Source of the DNA: Candidatus Desulfofervidus auxilii
GTDB lineage: Bacteria > Desulfobacterota > Desulfofervidia > Desulfofervidales > Desulfofervidaceae
DNA: 64,000 nucleotides
Assembly (NCBI GenBank): GCA_030262725.1
Contig: JAJSZS010000008.1
Coordinates: 25,226-89,225, forward strand
Reading direction: 5' to 3'
Part shown: positions 44,000-52,076 of the stretch, in pieces
Position numbering within the stretch: the first letter of the stretch is position 1
How the letters are laid out: each line of letters starts with the position of its first letter
Notes under the pieces: generated by a model
What the model was told of the DNA's origin: nothing
Database searches by the model: none
What the model saw: only the letters and a program-made list of their open reading frames with translations
Translations under genes and position numbers: made by a program

Positions 44000-45012
44000 G
44001 GGAAGAAGGACTTATTGTTTCGGTAGGACCCCATATTCAGGGTAAAGAGTCTATTAAAAGTATGATGTTAGGATTTATTATTGCTCTTATTCCAGCGGCA
44101 ATAGCAGGAGTATATTATTTTGGGATAAGAGCCCTTGAAGTAGTCCTGATAGCTGTAATATCGTCAGTAGTAATTGAAGCAGCACTTCAAAAAATTATGC
44201 GCAGAGAAGTAACAGTTACTAAAGATGGTCATGCCATTTTAATAGGGTTAATTTTTGGTCTTATTCTTCCTGCGCATATTCCTTGGTGGGCTATAGTAGT
44301 AGGTGTATTTACAGGTCTATTAGTAGGTAAGCATGTCTATGGTGGTCTTGGAAGCAATCCTTTTAATCCTATTTTAGTAGGTTGGGCTTCTTTAAAACTT
44401 GGTTTCATGAGTCATATGGATATATCTGGTAGTATTTTAGGTATAACAAAATTTGAAGGCATGACTGCATTAGTAGAAGATTATAGTTATTTTAGCGAAG
44501 GCTATGGTATTGAAAGTTGGAGTGGTTTAGGTGGAAAAATTAAACTTCTTATTCATGTATTAATAGGTTGGAAACCATTGCCAGGGGAGGAATTAATTGG
44601 GTGTGTAGGTCAGATATGTGCCTTAGCAATAATTATTGGAGTTATATATCTATTTTGGAAAAAATACATTAGTTGGCATGCACCTGTAGGTTTTTTGGCT
44701 GCAGTATTACTTTTCTCTATTTTATTTGGTGAAAAAGATTATCTTTATCCTTATGTTTTAGTTCAGTTATTAAGTGGTGGTACTTTATTAGCTGCCTTTT
44801 TTATAATTACAGATCCCACTACTACTCCGGTTACATCTATAGGAATGTTGGTTTTTGGAGCAATGGCGGGCATTATTACAATGATTGGTAGACTTTGGGG
44901 GAGCTGGGTAGATCCAATTTGGTTTTCTATATTAGTAGTAAATGGTTTTACACCTTTAATTGATAGATTAATAAAACCAAGGCCTTTTGGGAGGGTAAAG
45001 AGCAGTGCGTGA
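43996..45012 (+). CDS. rnfD: Rnf complex subunit D
   Basis: A 338-residue integral membrane subunit with about nine helices. Conserved patterns: GHAILIGLIFGLILP near 76, GLGSNPFNPILVGWA near 117, and FFIITDPTTTPVT near 269, the region of the covalently bound FMN. Part of the ion-pumping core. It overlaps rnfC (ATGA) and the GTG start of rnfG (eight bases). Confidence 0.93.
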   Translation: MREEGLIVSVGPHIQGKESIKSMMLGFIIALIPAAIAGVYYFGIRALEVVLIAVISSVVIEAALQKIMRREVTVTKDGHAILIGLIFGLILPAHIPWWAIVVGVFTGLLVGKHVYGGLGSNPFNPILVGWASLKLGFMSHMDISGSILGITKFEGMTALVEDYSYFSEGYGIESWSGLGGKIKLLIHVLIGWKPLPGEELIGCVGQICALAIIIGVIYLFWKKYISWHAPVGFLAAVLLFSILFGEKDYLYPYVLVQLLSGGTLLAAFFIITDPTTTPVTSIGMLVFGAMAGIITMIGRLWGSWVDPIWFSILVVNGFTPLIDRLIKPRPFGRVKSSA

Positions 45013-45580
45013 TATTGTAAAACTAATTGTGGTTTTAACAGCTTTTTGTGTAGCTTCAGCATTTTCTTTAGCTTTTGTTAGGGAGGCAACAAAAGAAAGG
45101 ATAGAGTATCAAAAATTGAAAATATTAGTGGCGCCTGCTGTAAAAGCAGTATTCCCTGCTTTTGATAATGATCCTATTTTAGAAAGAGTGAAAGTAAAAC
45201 TTAGTGAAAAAGAAATAATTAATGTATTTCCAGCTAAAAAAGGAGGTAGCTTAATAGGGATTGCTTATGAGGGTATAGGCTCAGGGCATGGAGGAGATGT
45301 AGAAGTATTAGTAGGAATAGATTTAGATGGGAAAATATTAGGAGTAAAAGTAGTAAAACATGGTGAGACTCCTGGTATTGGTACAAAAGCTACAGATTCA
45401 AAAGAATTTTTGGATCAATTTAAAGGAAAGGGTGTAGGAAGCAAACTTACTCTTACTGCAGCAGGAGGAGAGATTGAGGCTGTAAGTGGAGCGACAGAAA
45501 CTTCTACAGCCATAACTGAAGCAGTAAGAAAGGCAATAGAAGTATTTCCAAAAGTAAAAGAACAGGTAATAGGGGGATAA
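45005..45580 (+). CDS. rnfG: Rnf complex subunit G
   Basis: A 191-residue subunit with one N-terminal membrane helix and a periplasmic FMN-binding domain. The flavinylation motif SGATETS near residue 160, with threonine as FMN acceptor, is intact; ApbE encoded downstream attaches the FMN. KVVKHGETPGIGTKA is also typical. Start is GTG, inside rnfD. Confidence 0.92.
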   Translation: MRDIVKLIVVLTAFCVASAFSLAFVREATKERIEYQKLKILVAPAVKAVFPAFDNDPILERVKVKLSEKEIINVFPAKKGGSLIGIAYEGIGSGHGGDVEVLVGIDLDGKILGVKVVKHGETPGIGTKATDSKEFLDQFKGKGVGSKLTLTAAGGEIEAVSGATETSTAITEAVRKAIEVFPKVKEQVIGG

Positions 45581-45581
45581 A

Positions 45582-46184
45582 ATGGATGGAAGCAGATTAG
45601 TAAAAGAATTTACTAAAGGATTATGGAAAGAGATTCCCCCATTTCGTTTTGTATTAGGTTTATGTCCTACTTTGGCTTGTACAACCACTGTAAGAGATGG
45701 TTTTGGTATGGGTCTTTGTCTCACATTTGTGCTTGTTTGTTCTAATATCCTTATTTCTTTATTAAGAAAAGTAATTCCTAGTCAAGTAAGAATTCCCTGT
45801 TTTATTGTTGTTGTAGCAACATTTGTAATTATTGTAGAGTTAGTTACTCAAGCCTATTTTTATTCCTTATATATGGCTTTAGGTATATTCATTCCACTTA
45901 TTGTAGTAAACTGTATTCCTTTAGGTAGGGCTGAGGCATTTGCTTCTAAAAATGAAGTTATTTATTCATTGGCAGATGGTTTAGGTATGGGTTTGGGATT
46001 TACTTTTTCCCTTACTGCTTTAGCCATATTTAGAGAGGTACTTGGCAAAGGAACATTTTTGTATCATCATATTATGTGGTCTGGTTTTGAACCTTTTGCC
46101 TTTCTACAAAAGCCACCAGGTGCATTTGTTTGTTTAGGACTTATGTTAGGTATTATGAATCTTATAGGTAGTGGAGAAAAATAA
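45582..46184 (+). CDS. rnfE: Rnf complex subunit E
   Basis: A 200-residue membrane subunit with six helices, homologous to RnfA with opposite topology. LGLCPTLACTTTVRDGFGMG near residue 24 and GIFIPLIVVNCIPLGRAEAF near 100 are family signatures. The paired cysteines near the N-terminus and in VVNCIP would contribute to the membrane [2Fe-2S] cluster between RnfA and RnfE. It starts two bases after rnfG. Confidence 0.93.
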   Translation: MDGSRLVKEFTKGLWKEIPPFRFVLGLCPTLACTTTVRDGFGMGLCLTFVLVCSNILISLLRKVIPSQVRIPCFIVVVATFVIIVELVTQAYFYSLYMALGIFIPLIVVNCIPLGRAEAFASKNEVIYSLADGLGMGLGFTFSLTALAIFREVLGKGTFLYHHIMWSGFEPFAFLQKPPGAFVCLGLMLGIMNLIGSGEK

Positions 46185-46197
46185 AAAGGAGTAAGCT

Positions 46198-46797
46198 ATG
46201 GAGCAAGAAGTTTGGACATTTTCAGATTACATTATGTTAGTTGTATCTGGAGTATTGGTAAACAATATTCTTCTAATCAGATTCTTAGGTAACTGTCCAT
46301 TTTTGGGTGTTTCAAAAAAGATGGATACTGCTGTTGGTATGACATTTGGCGTTATATTTGTTTTAACTTGTACTGGCCCTATTACATGGTTTGTAGAGCA
46401 TTATCTTTTAGAAAAGTTTGATATTGTTTATCTTGAAACATTGGCATTTATTTTAACAATTGCTGTTTTTGTCCAATTGGTAGAAATGGTGATAAAAAAG
46501 GTAAGTCCTGCTCTTTATAGAGGATTAGGTATTTATCTTCCTCTTATCACTACAAACTGTTGTATTTTAGGTACATGTTTCTACAATATTAGATTTAAGT
46601 TTGGTTTTATGCCCACAGTTGTTTTCTCCTTTGCTTCAGCTTTAGGTTTTGGTTTGGCTCTTATTATCATGGCAGGTATTAGAGAAAGATTTCATTACGC
46701 TAGGATACCAAAGTGTTTTCAAGATACAAGTATTGGTTTGATTACAGCAGGACTAATAGGACTTTCATTCTTTGCTTTTGCAGGATTAGCTAAATAA
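46198..46797 (+). CDS. rnfA: Rnf complex subunit A
   Basis: A 199-residue membrane subunit with six helices. VLVNNILLIRFLGNCPFLGV near residue 19 and GIYLPLITTNCCILG near 108 are the RnfA motifs, with cysteines that pair with those of RnfE. Standard length. AAAGGAG precedes the ATG, 13 bases after rnfE. Confidence 0.93.
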   Translation: MEQEVWTFSDYIMLVVSGVLVNNILLIRFLGNCPFLGVSKKMDTAVGMTFGVIFVLTCTGPITWFVEHYLLEKFDIVYLETLAFILTIAVFVQLVEMVIKKVSPALYRGLGIYLPLITTNCCILGTCFYNIRFKFGFMPTVVFSFASALGFGLALIIMAGIRERFHYARIPKCFQDTSIGLITAGLIGLSFFAFAGLAK

Positions 46798-46815
46798 TTA
46801 AAAGAGGTTGTAAAT

Positions 46816-47625
46816 ATGGAGGTATTAAGTGCAACCATTTATCCAATGTTAGTAATGGGGGGATTAGCTGCTATTTATGCACTTGGTTTAGGTATTGCTT
46901 CAAAGGTATTTTATGTATATGTGGATCCACGTATAGGACAAGTAGAGGAGTTGTTAGGAGGGGCAAATTGTGGTGGTTGTGGTTATGCAGGTTGCTCAGA
47001 TTGTGCAGCAGCAATTGTAGAAGGTAAAGCACCAGTTAATGCTTGTGTAGCTGTTGGTCCTGATAAATGGGAGGCAATAGCTAAAATTTTGGGAAAAACT
47101 GTTGAAGCAGGTGAAAGAAAAGTGGCATATATTATGTGTCGTGGTGATAGACAAAAAGCAAAAAGGCGCTTTCAATATATGGGGATTGAGGATTGTCGTG
47201 CTGCTGCATTAGTGTCAGGTGGAGATAAAGAATGTCAATATGGATGCTTAGGTTTAGGTACATGTGTAAAGAATTGTCCATTTGGTGCTTTAAGCATGGG
47301 TGAAAATGGTATTCCAGTAGTAGATCGAGACAAATGTACAGGTTGTGGTACATGTACAAGGGTATGTCCAAGAGGAGTACCTAAGTTAATACCAGAATCC
47401 CAAAAAATAGCTACTGTATGTAATTCCCATGATGGCCCTCCAATTGTAAAGAAACTTTGTGAAGTAGGATGTTTAGGTTGTGGTGTATGTAAAAAAGTTT
47501 GTCCAGAAAAGGCAATCACAATTGAAAATAATCTTTCAGTGGTTGATCCAAGTAAATGCACATTGTGTGGAAAATGCATAGAAAAATGTCCAACTGGTGC
47601 TATTCAACAAATATTGCCTGCATAA
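46816..47625 (+). CDS. rnfB: Rnf complex subunit B
   Basis: A 269-residue Fe-S subunit that accepts electrons from ferredoxin. One membrane anchor at the N-terminus, then GGANCGGCGYAGCSDCA (a [4Fe-4S] site) near 49, and several ferredoxin motifs: CVKNCPFGALS, CTGCGTCTRVCPRG, CLGCGVCKKVCPEKAI, CTLCGKCIEKCPTGAI. Gene order C-D-G-E-A-B is the type seen in acetogens and sulfate reducers. Last rnf gene; usp follows after 14 bases. Confidence 0.93.
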   Translation: MEVLSATIYPMLVMGGLAAIYALGLGIASKVFYVYVDPRIGQVEELLGGANCGGCGYAGCSDCAAAIVEGKAPVNACVAVGPDKWEAIAKILGKTVEAGERKVAYIMCRGDRQKAKRRFQYMGIEDCRAAALVSGGDKECQYGCLGLGTCVKNCPFGALSMGENGIPVVDRDKCTGCGTCTRVCPRGVPKLIPESQKIATVCNSHDGPPIVKKLCEVGCLGCGVCKKVCPEKAITIENNLSVVDPSKCTLCGKCIEKCPTGAIQQILPA

Positions 47626-47639
47626 ATTAGGAGTTTATT

Positions 47640-48122
47640 ATGCCCCAAAAAATATTAGTGGCTATTGATGGTTCAGAACCTTCTATGAAGGCAGTAAGAT
47701 ATGTAGGTGAGACATTAGGGTGCAAGGATACAAAAATAACTTTATTTTCAGTTTTACCTGAGATGCCTAAAGAATTGGATGATTTATTAGGTCCAGATTA
47801 TGTAAGTGTTGTGCCTCATATAAAGGAAAGGTTAGGTGATTTAGAACAAATAAGGTTAAAACAAGAAGAAGAAATGAAAAAGGCTTTGGAAAAAGCTAAA
47901 GACTTACTTAAAGAAATTGGTGTTCCAGAAAAAAATATAGAAATAGCAGTTAGGAGAAAAAAAGAAGGTATTGCTAAAGATATTTTACGTGAAGTTGAAA
48001 GTGGGGGTTATGATACAGTTGTTGTTGGTAGGCGGGGTATAACAGGGGCATTTTTCTTTGGTAGTGTTTCAGATAAGGTTGTAAAATATGCACATAACTG
48101 TGCAGTTTGGGTCATAGATTAA
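47640..48122 (+). CDS. Universal stress protein
   Basis: A 160-residue UspA-fold protein. VAIDGSEPSMKAVRY at the N-terminus is the classic nucleotide loop start, and VVVGRRGITGAFFFGSVSDK near residue 131 matches the G-2x-G-9x-G-S/T ATP-binding motif, so ATP binding is expected. The position between rnfB and the RseC-like gene suggests co-regulation with energy metabolism. GGAG precedes the ATG. Confidence 0.88.
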   Translation: MPQKILVAIDGSEPSMKAVRYVGETLGCKDTKITLFSVLPEMPKELDDLLGPDYVSVVPHIKERLGDLEQIRLKQEEEMKKALEKAKDLLKEIGVPEKNIEIAVRRKKEGIAKDILREVESGGYDTVVVGRRGITGAFFFGSVSDKVVKYAHNCAVWVID

Positions 48123-48123
48123 T

Positions 48124-48543
48124 ATGGAAATAAAAAAAGAAAGAGGAGTTGTTGTCAGTATTTCAGGGGAAAAGGCTAAAATAAAATTAAAGAGAAGTAT
48201 GGCTTGTGAAGGATGTCCAGGTGAAGGTTTATGTAGCATGTTAAGCAAAAGATATATGATGCTTGAAGCAGAAAATCCTATTGGTGCTATTCCTGGTCAA
48301 GAAGTAATTGTTTCCATACAAGCAGAAAGAGAGTTAAAAGCATCTTTTATTATATATGCTATTCCTACAATAAGTTTATTTATAGGTGGATTTTTAGGAC
48401 ACTATTTAAAATTATGGGGAAATGCTGATGCTTCTGCTGCACTTTTTTCTATAATATTTTTGGCTTTATCATTTTTAGGAATTAAAGAATATAGCAAAAA
48501 GTTTTCTTTTAGACCTGTAATTACAAAAATTTTGGCAAAATAA
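48124..48543 (+). CDS. RseC/MucC-family membrane protein
   Basis: A 139-residue protein with an N-terminal cytoplasmic part containing the cysteine cluster CEGCPGEGLC near residue 29, then two membrane helices (residues about 76-96 and 100-120). This is the RseC/RnfH-linked family seen beside rnf operons and in sigma-E operons. The cysteines may hold a cluster. It starts one base after usp and precedes apbE, and may help Rnf maturation. Confidence 0.8.
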   Translation: MEIKKERGVVVSISGEKAKIKLKRSMACEGCPGEGLCSMLSKRYMMLEAENPIGAIPGQEVIVSIQAERELKASFIIYAIPTISLFIGGFLGHYLKLWGNADASAALFSIIFLALSFLGIKEYSKKFSFRPVITKILAK

Positions 48544-48555
48544 CGGGAGGGAGTA

Positions 48556-49593
48556 ATGAAAGAATATCTAAAGGATTTAAATAATTATTTAGATAGAAGG
48601 CATTTTTTAAAAACTTTAGGTATATTAAGTATAAGTCTTTTTGTACCTAAATCTTTTTCAGCCCCTTTAGAAATCATAAAGTTCAATAAAAAACTCTATA
48701 AATTAGAGGAGACACAAGCTTTAATGGGTACTTTTGTGACAATTACTGTTCTTGATCCCTCCCGTACAAAAGCTGAAGAAGCTATTGCAAAGGGATTTAA
48801 TGAAATAAAAAGATTAATTAATATATTTAATCGTTTTTCTGATGGTACGGTTGTTAGTGAATTAAATAAAAAAGGTATTGTTAAATATATACCAACTGAG
48901 ATGAAAACAGTTATAGAAAAATCTTTTCATTATTATAATCTTACTTATGGCAATTTTGATATTACAGTTAAGCCTTTAGTAGATTTATTTAAAGAAACAT
49001 TTGCATCTACTGGTAATCCTCCAAGTTTAAAACAGGTTAAAGATGCTTTAAATTTAATAGGAATGGAAAAAATTTCTTATCGTGATAAAGAGATAAAATT
49101 TCTTAAAACAGGGATGGGTATTACTTTAGATGGTATTGCAAAGGGTTATATTGTGGATAGGGTAGCATTATTGATGAAAAAATTAAAGGTCACTCATGCC
49201 CTTATTAATGCAGGTGGTGATATTAGAGCAGTAGGTAAAAAGAGTTGGCGGATTGCCATTCGTGATCCATTTGATCATCAAAAATATGTAGATATAATTG
49301 AGCTTAAAGAAAATGCTATTGCTACCTCTGGAAATTATGAAGTATATTTTGATAGGGAAAAGATTTATCATCATATTGTTAATCCTCACACAGGTTATTC
49401 TCCTACAAAAGTTGTAAGTGTAAGCATTGTAGCAAAAAGTACCATTGAGGCTGATGCACTTTCAACAGCAGTATCGGTTTTTGGCCCTATAAAGGGAAAA
49501 CACTTTATAGAAAAATTACCTAACATTGAAGGGCTAATTATTACCAAAAATAATTTAAAACTATATAGTCGTGGTTGGAAATCATATGCTTAA
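48556..49593 (+). CDS. apbE: FAD:protein FMN transferase
   Basis: A 345-residue flavin transferase that attaches FMN to threonine of RnfG and RnfD. The N-terminus has a Tat-type motif, DRRHFLKTLG, and a hydrophobic segment, so it acts in the periplasm. Family patterns: LMGTFVTITV near residue 56, FNRFSDGTVVSELNK near 91, LDGIAKGYIVDR near 192, INAGGDIRAVG near 217 and the late Mg-binding TIEADALSTAVSVFGP near 293. GGGAGGG precedes the ATG. Its place after rnf is consistent with that role. Confidence 0.93.
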   Translation: MKEYLKDLNNYLDRRHFLKTLGILSISLFVPKSFSAPLEIIKFNKKLYKLEETQALMGTFVTITVLDPSRTKAEEAIAKGFNEIKRLINIFNRFSDGTVVSELNKKGIVKYIPTEMKTVIEKSFHYYNLTYGNFDITVKPLVDLFKETFASTGNPPSLKQVKDALNLIGMEKISYRDKEIKFLKTGMGITLDGIAKGYIVDRVALLMKKLKVTHALINAGGDIRAVGKKSWRIAIRDPFDHQKYVDIIELKENAIATSGNYEVYFDREKIYHHIVNPHTGYSPTKVVSVSIVAKSTIEADALSTAVSVFGPIKGKHFIEKLPNIEGLIITKNNLKLYSRGWKSYA

Positions 49594-49605
49594 ATGGAGG
49601 AAAAA

Positions 49606-50085
49606 ATGGCTTTTATTGTTACTTATATAATACTTTTGCTATTTTGGATTTCTATTTCTGGTCATTTTGATGTATGGCATTTTGGTTGGGGAATTATTTG
49701 CTGTGGTTTAGTAGCTTATCTTTCAAATGATTTACTATTTAAAGACATTAGGTCAAAAGACAAACCAAAAGAAGTGATTAACTTTATATTCTATATACCT
49801 TGGCTTCTATATCAAATTATATTGGCTAATATTCATGTTGCTAAACTTGCTTTACATCCAAAAATGCACGAATTGATTGATCCACATATAATTAAATTTA
49901 AGACAAAATTGAAAAAGGAACTTGCCCAAGTAACATTTGCCAATTCTATTACCCTTACACCTGGAACTATTACAATTCTTATAAAAGATGGATATTTTTA
50001 TGTCCATGGTATTGACAGGGCTGTGCAAGAGGAGCTTCCAGGAGAAATGGAAGAGAGGATAGCTAGAGTATATCTGGAGGAATAG
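49606..50085 (+). CDS. mrpE: Mrp antiporter subunit E
   Basis: A 159-residue MrpE/MnhE/MbhA protein with two N-terminal membrane helices and a cytoplasmic tail. Conserved FANSITLTPGTITI near 105 and the following short YFYVHGID are diagnostic. The ATG at 49606 is preferred because GGAGG precedes it; an ATG four codons earlier overlaps that site. First gene of the antiporter cluster, 12 bases after apbE. Confidence 0.88.
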   Translation: MAFIVTYIILLLFWISISGHFDVWHFGWGIICCGLVAYLSNDLLFKDIRSKDKPKEVINFIFYIPWLLYQIILANIHVAKLALHPKMHELIDPHIIKFKTKLKKELAQVTFANSITLTPGTITILIKDGYFYVHGIDRAVQEELPGEMEERIARVYLEE

Positions 50086-50086
50086 A

Positions 50087-50356
50087 ATGGAATCATTCTT
50101 TATTGGTGTAGGAATATATTTGGGAGTTTTAATCTTTATTTGTTTCTATCGTATTGCTTTTGGTCCTACTGTTTATGACAGAGTTATTAGTGTTAGTTTT
50201 ATTGGTACTATGACAGTGGTTTTGCTTGTTCTTATGGGTTTTATCTTTAAGAGAATAGATATGTTTGTAGATATTTCACTTATGTATGCTCTTTTGAATT
50301 TTATTGGAACTTTGGTCTTTGCTAAGTATTTTGTCAAAAAGAAGGGGGCTAAATAA
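50087..50356 (+). CDS. mrpF: Mrp antiporter subunit F
   Basis: An 89-residue membrane protein with three helices. YRIAFGPTVYDRVISVSFIG near 21 is the MrpF signature, and DISLMYALLNFIGTLVFAKY near 64 its C-terminal part. Part of the Na+/H+ antiporter. Starts one base after mrpE. Confidence 0.9.
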   Translation: MESFFIGVGIYLGVLIFICFYRIAFGPTVYDRVISVSFIGTMTVVLLVLMGFIFKRIDMFVDISLMYALLNFIGTLVFAKYFVKKKGAK

Positions 50357-50710
50357 ATGGAATTAATTGTTAAAATTCTATTAATACTAAGTTTATTTTT
50401 CTTTACAACAGCAACAATTGGTTTTTTACGTTTTCCAGATTTTTACTCTCGTATGCATGCTACAGGTAAAGGTGATACATTAGGCATTCTTTTAGCCTTA
50501 TTGGGTCTTGCTATTTATCATCTAGAACATGATTTTTCTTGGCCAGGTATAGTTATAGCTATAAAACTTATTTTTATTGCTGTTTTTTGGTTCCTTGGTG
50601 GCCCAACGGCTACCCATGCTTTATTACGTTCAGCTTTTGATACTGGAATAATGCCTTGGACAAAAGATGGAAGGCCTGTTATTGAATGGCCACCAAAAAG
50701 GGGGAGATAA
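50357..50710 (+). CDS. mrpG: Mrp antiporter subunit G
   Basis: A 117-residue membrane protein with three helices. IGFLRFPDFYSRMHATGKGD near 22 is the defining MrpG pattern, and GGPTATHALLRSAF near 81 the late one. It starts directly after mrpF and its stop shares a base with the next start. Confidence 0.9.
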   Translation: MELIVKILLILSLFFFTTATIGFLRFPDFYSRMHATGKGDTLGILLALLGLAIYHLEHDFSWPGIVIAIKLIFIAVFWFLGGPTATHALLRSAFDTGIMPWTKDGRPVIEWPPKRGR

Positions 50711-50955
50711 TGATTTGGCAATTTGATTTAGTGTTGTTAATTTTAGCTGTTTTAGCAGCCATAGCTGCTATTGAAGTGAGAGATCTCTTCGCAGCTGCTG
50801 TTTTTCTTGGTGTGTTTAGTTTTATCATGTGTATGGTTTGGACAGAGATGGGCTCAGTAGATGTTGCTTTTACAGAAGCAGCAGTAGGAGCAGGAGTAAG
50901 TACTGCCTTTTTTATTGCTGCTGTTTATAAAACTACAAGGAGGACAAAAGATTGA
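50710..50955 (+). CDS. MbhD-like subunit (DUF4040)
   Basis: An 81-residue membrane protein with two to three helices, corresponding to MbhD of Mbh-type complexes and to the inner part of long MrpA proteins. VRDLFAAAVFLGVFSFIMC and DVAFTEAAVGAGVSTAFFI are typical. The ATG at 50710 has GGGGGAG in front; the ATG at 50686 lies within mrpG and is less likely. Overlaps the next TTG start. Confidence 0.82.
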   Translation: MIWQFDLVLLILAVLAAIAAIEVRDLFAAAVFLGVFSFIMCMVWTEMGSVDVAFTEAAVGAGVSTAFFIAAVYKTTRRTKD

Positions 50956-51233
50956 TTAAAAAAATTGTTTCCATTTTAATTGCTATTTTAGCTACATCTG
51001 CCTTATTAGTAGGAGTAAAGGATTTTCCTAATTGGGCAGACCCAAATCAACCTGCATCAGTGCATGTTTCACCTCGTTATATTGAAAAAACAGTTGAAGA
51101 GACAGCTGTGCCAAATATAGTGACTGCAGTTCTCGCTGATTACAGAGGCTATGATACCATGTTTGAAACAGCAGTAATTTTTACTGCAGGTGTGGCAGTA
51201 ATGATGCTTTTAAGGAGGCCATATAAAAAATGA
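50952..51233 (+). CDS. MbhE-like subunit
   Basis: A 93-residue membrane protein with two helices and a central periplasmic part (SPRYIEKTVEETAVPNIV), then DYRGYDTMFETAVIFTAGV, the MbhE/MrpA-C-terminal signature. The start is TTG overlapping the previous TGA; AGGAGG eight bases before it supports this unusual codon. Overlaps mrpB by four bases. Confidence 0.82.
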   Translation: MIKKIVSILIAILATSALLVGVKDFPNWADPNQPASVHVSPRYIEKTVEETAVPNIVTAVLADYRGYDTMFETAVIFTAGVAVMMLLRRPYKK

Positions 51234-51712
51234 TTAGTAGATGGGAAGATATAATTATTGAAACCCTTTCCCGTTTTCTGATCCCATTTATGCAAACTTA
51301 TAGTCTTTATGTGCTTGCGCATGGTCATGGCAGTCCAGGTGGAGGTTTTCAGGGAGGATGTATTTTTGCTGCCTCCTTTGTACTTATGGTTATTGCCTAT
51401 GATATATTTGAAGCAAAAAAGCGCTTTTCAGAAAAAATAAATGGTGTATTTTGTGCCCTTGGGGTGTTCATTTATGCAGGAATTGGCTGGCTTTGTCTCC
51501 TTTTAGGTGGAAACTTTTTAGATTATGGAAAACTAAGTAAAATTCTTCCTACTGATCCTATTATGGCTAGATATTATGGTATGGCTGGTATTGAAACAGG
51601 TGTGCAGATTACTGTAATGGCAATTATGGTTTCTATATTTCTTGATTTAGTTACAGCAGGGAGGCATGAAGAGGCTATGGAGGAAGAGGATGTGGGAAGT
51701 GATTCTAAGTAA
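51230..51712 (+). CDS. mrpB: Mrp antiporter subunit B
   Basis: A 160-residue membrane protein with four helices. LIPFMQTYSLYVLAHGHGSP followed by GGGFQGG near 33-39 is the MrpB/MnhB signature. The acidic tail (EEAMEEEDVG) overlaps mrpC by 23 bases. Confidence 0.9.
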   Translation: MISRWEDIIIETLSRFLIPFMQTYSLYVLAHGHGSPGGGFQGGCIFAASFVLMVIAYDIFEAKKRFSEKINGVFCALGVFIYAGIGWLCLLLGGNFLDYGKLSKILPTDPIMARYYGMAGIETGVQITVMAIMVSIFLDLVTAGRHEEAMEEEDVGSDSK

Positions 51713-52076
51713 ATATAACTATTGGATTTATGCATTTATGCTTATGATTGGCTTTTATGCTATGATGGCTAAAAATAATCTTTTAAAAAAGCTCATTGGT
51801 ATGAATATCTTCCAATGGGCTTTAATCTTTTACTTTATTTCTATTGGTGCAAAAAAAGGTGGAACTGTTCCAATTATTCCTGAACATGGACATGGTGAAC
51901 ATCACTTGGTTGTTCATGCAATTGATTATATAAATCCCTTGCCACATGTCCTCATGCTGACAGCTATTGTTGTTGGTGTGGCCACAACAGGTATTGCCCT
52001 TGCTTTGCTAATCATGATTTATAGAAGATATGGTACTTTAGAAGAAGATGAAATTATAGAGGAGTTGAAAAAGTGA
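51690..52076 (+). CDS. mrpC: Mrp antiporter subunit C
   Basis: A 128-residue NuoK-like membrane protein with three helices. FYAMMAKNNLLKKLIGMNIF is the characteristic helix, and PLPHVLMLTAIVVGVATTGI the last. An inserted histidine-rich loop (PEHGHGEHH) is notable. The ATG at 51690 is preferred to that at 51666 because GGAGGAAGAGG lies directly in front. Confidence 0.85.
   Translation: MWEVILSKYNYWIYAFMLMIGFYAMMAKNNLLKKLIGMNIFQWALIFYFISIGAKKGGTVPIIPEHGHGEHHLVVHAIDYINPLPHVLMLTAIVVGVATTGIALALLIMIYRRYGTLEEDEIIEELKK

Noticed and set aside
47132..47579. Long minus-strand frames opposite rnfB
   Set aside because: They mirror the repetitive cysteine and glycine codons of the ferredoxin motifs and have no start signals.
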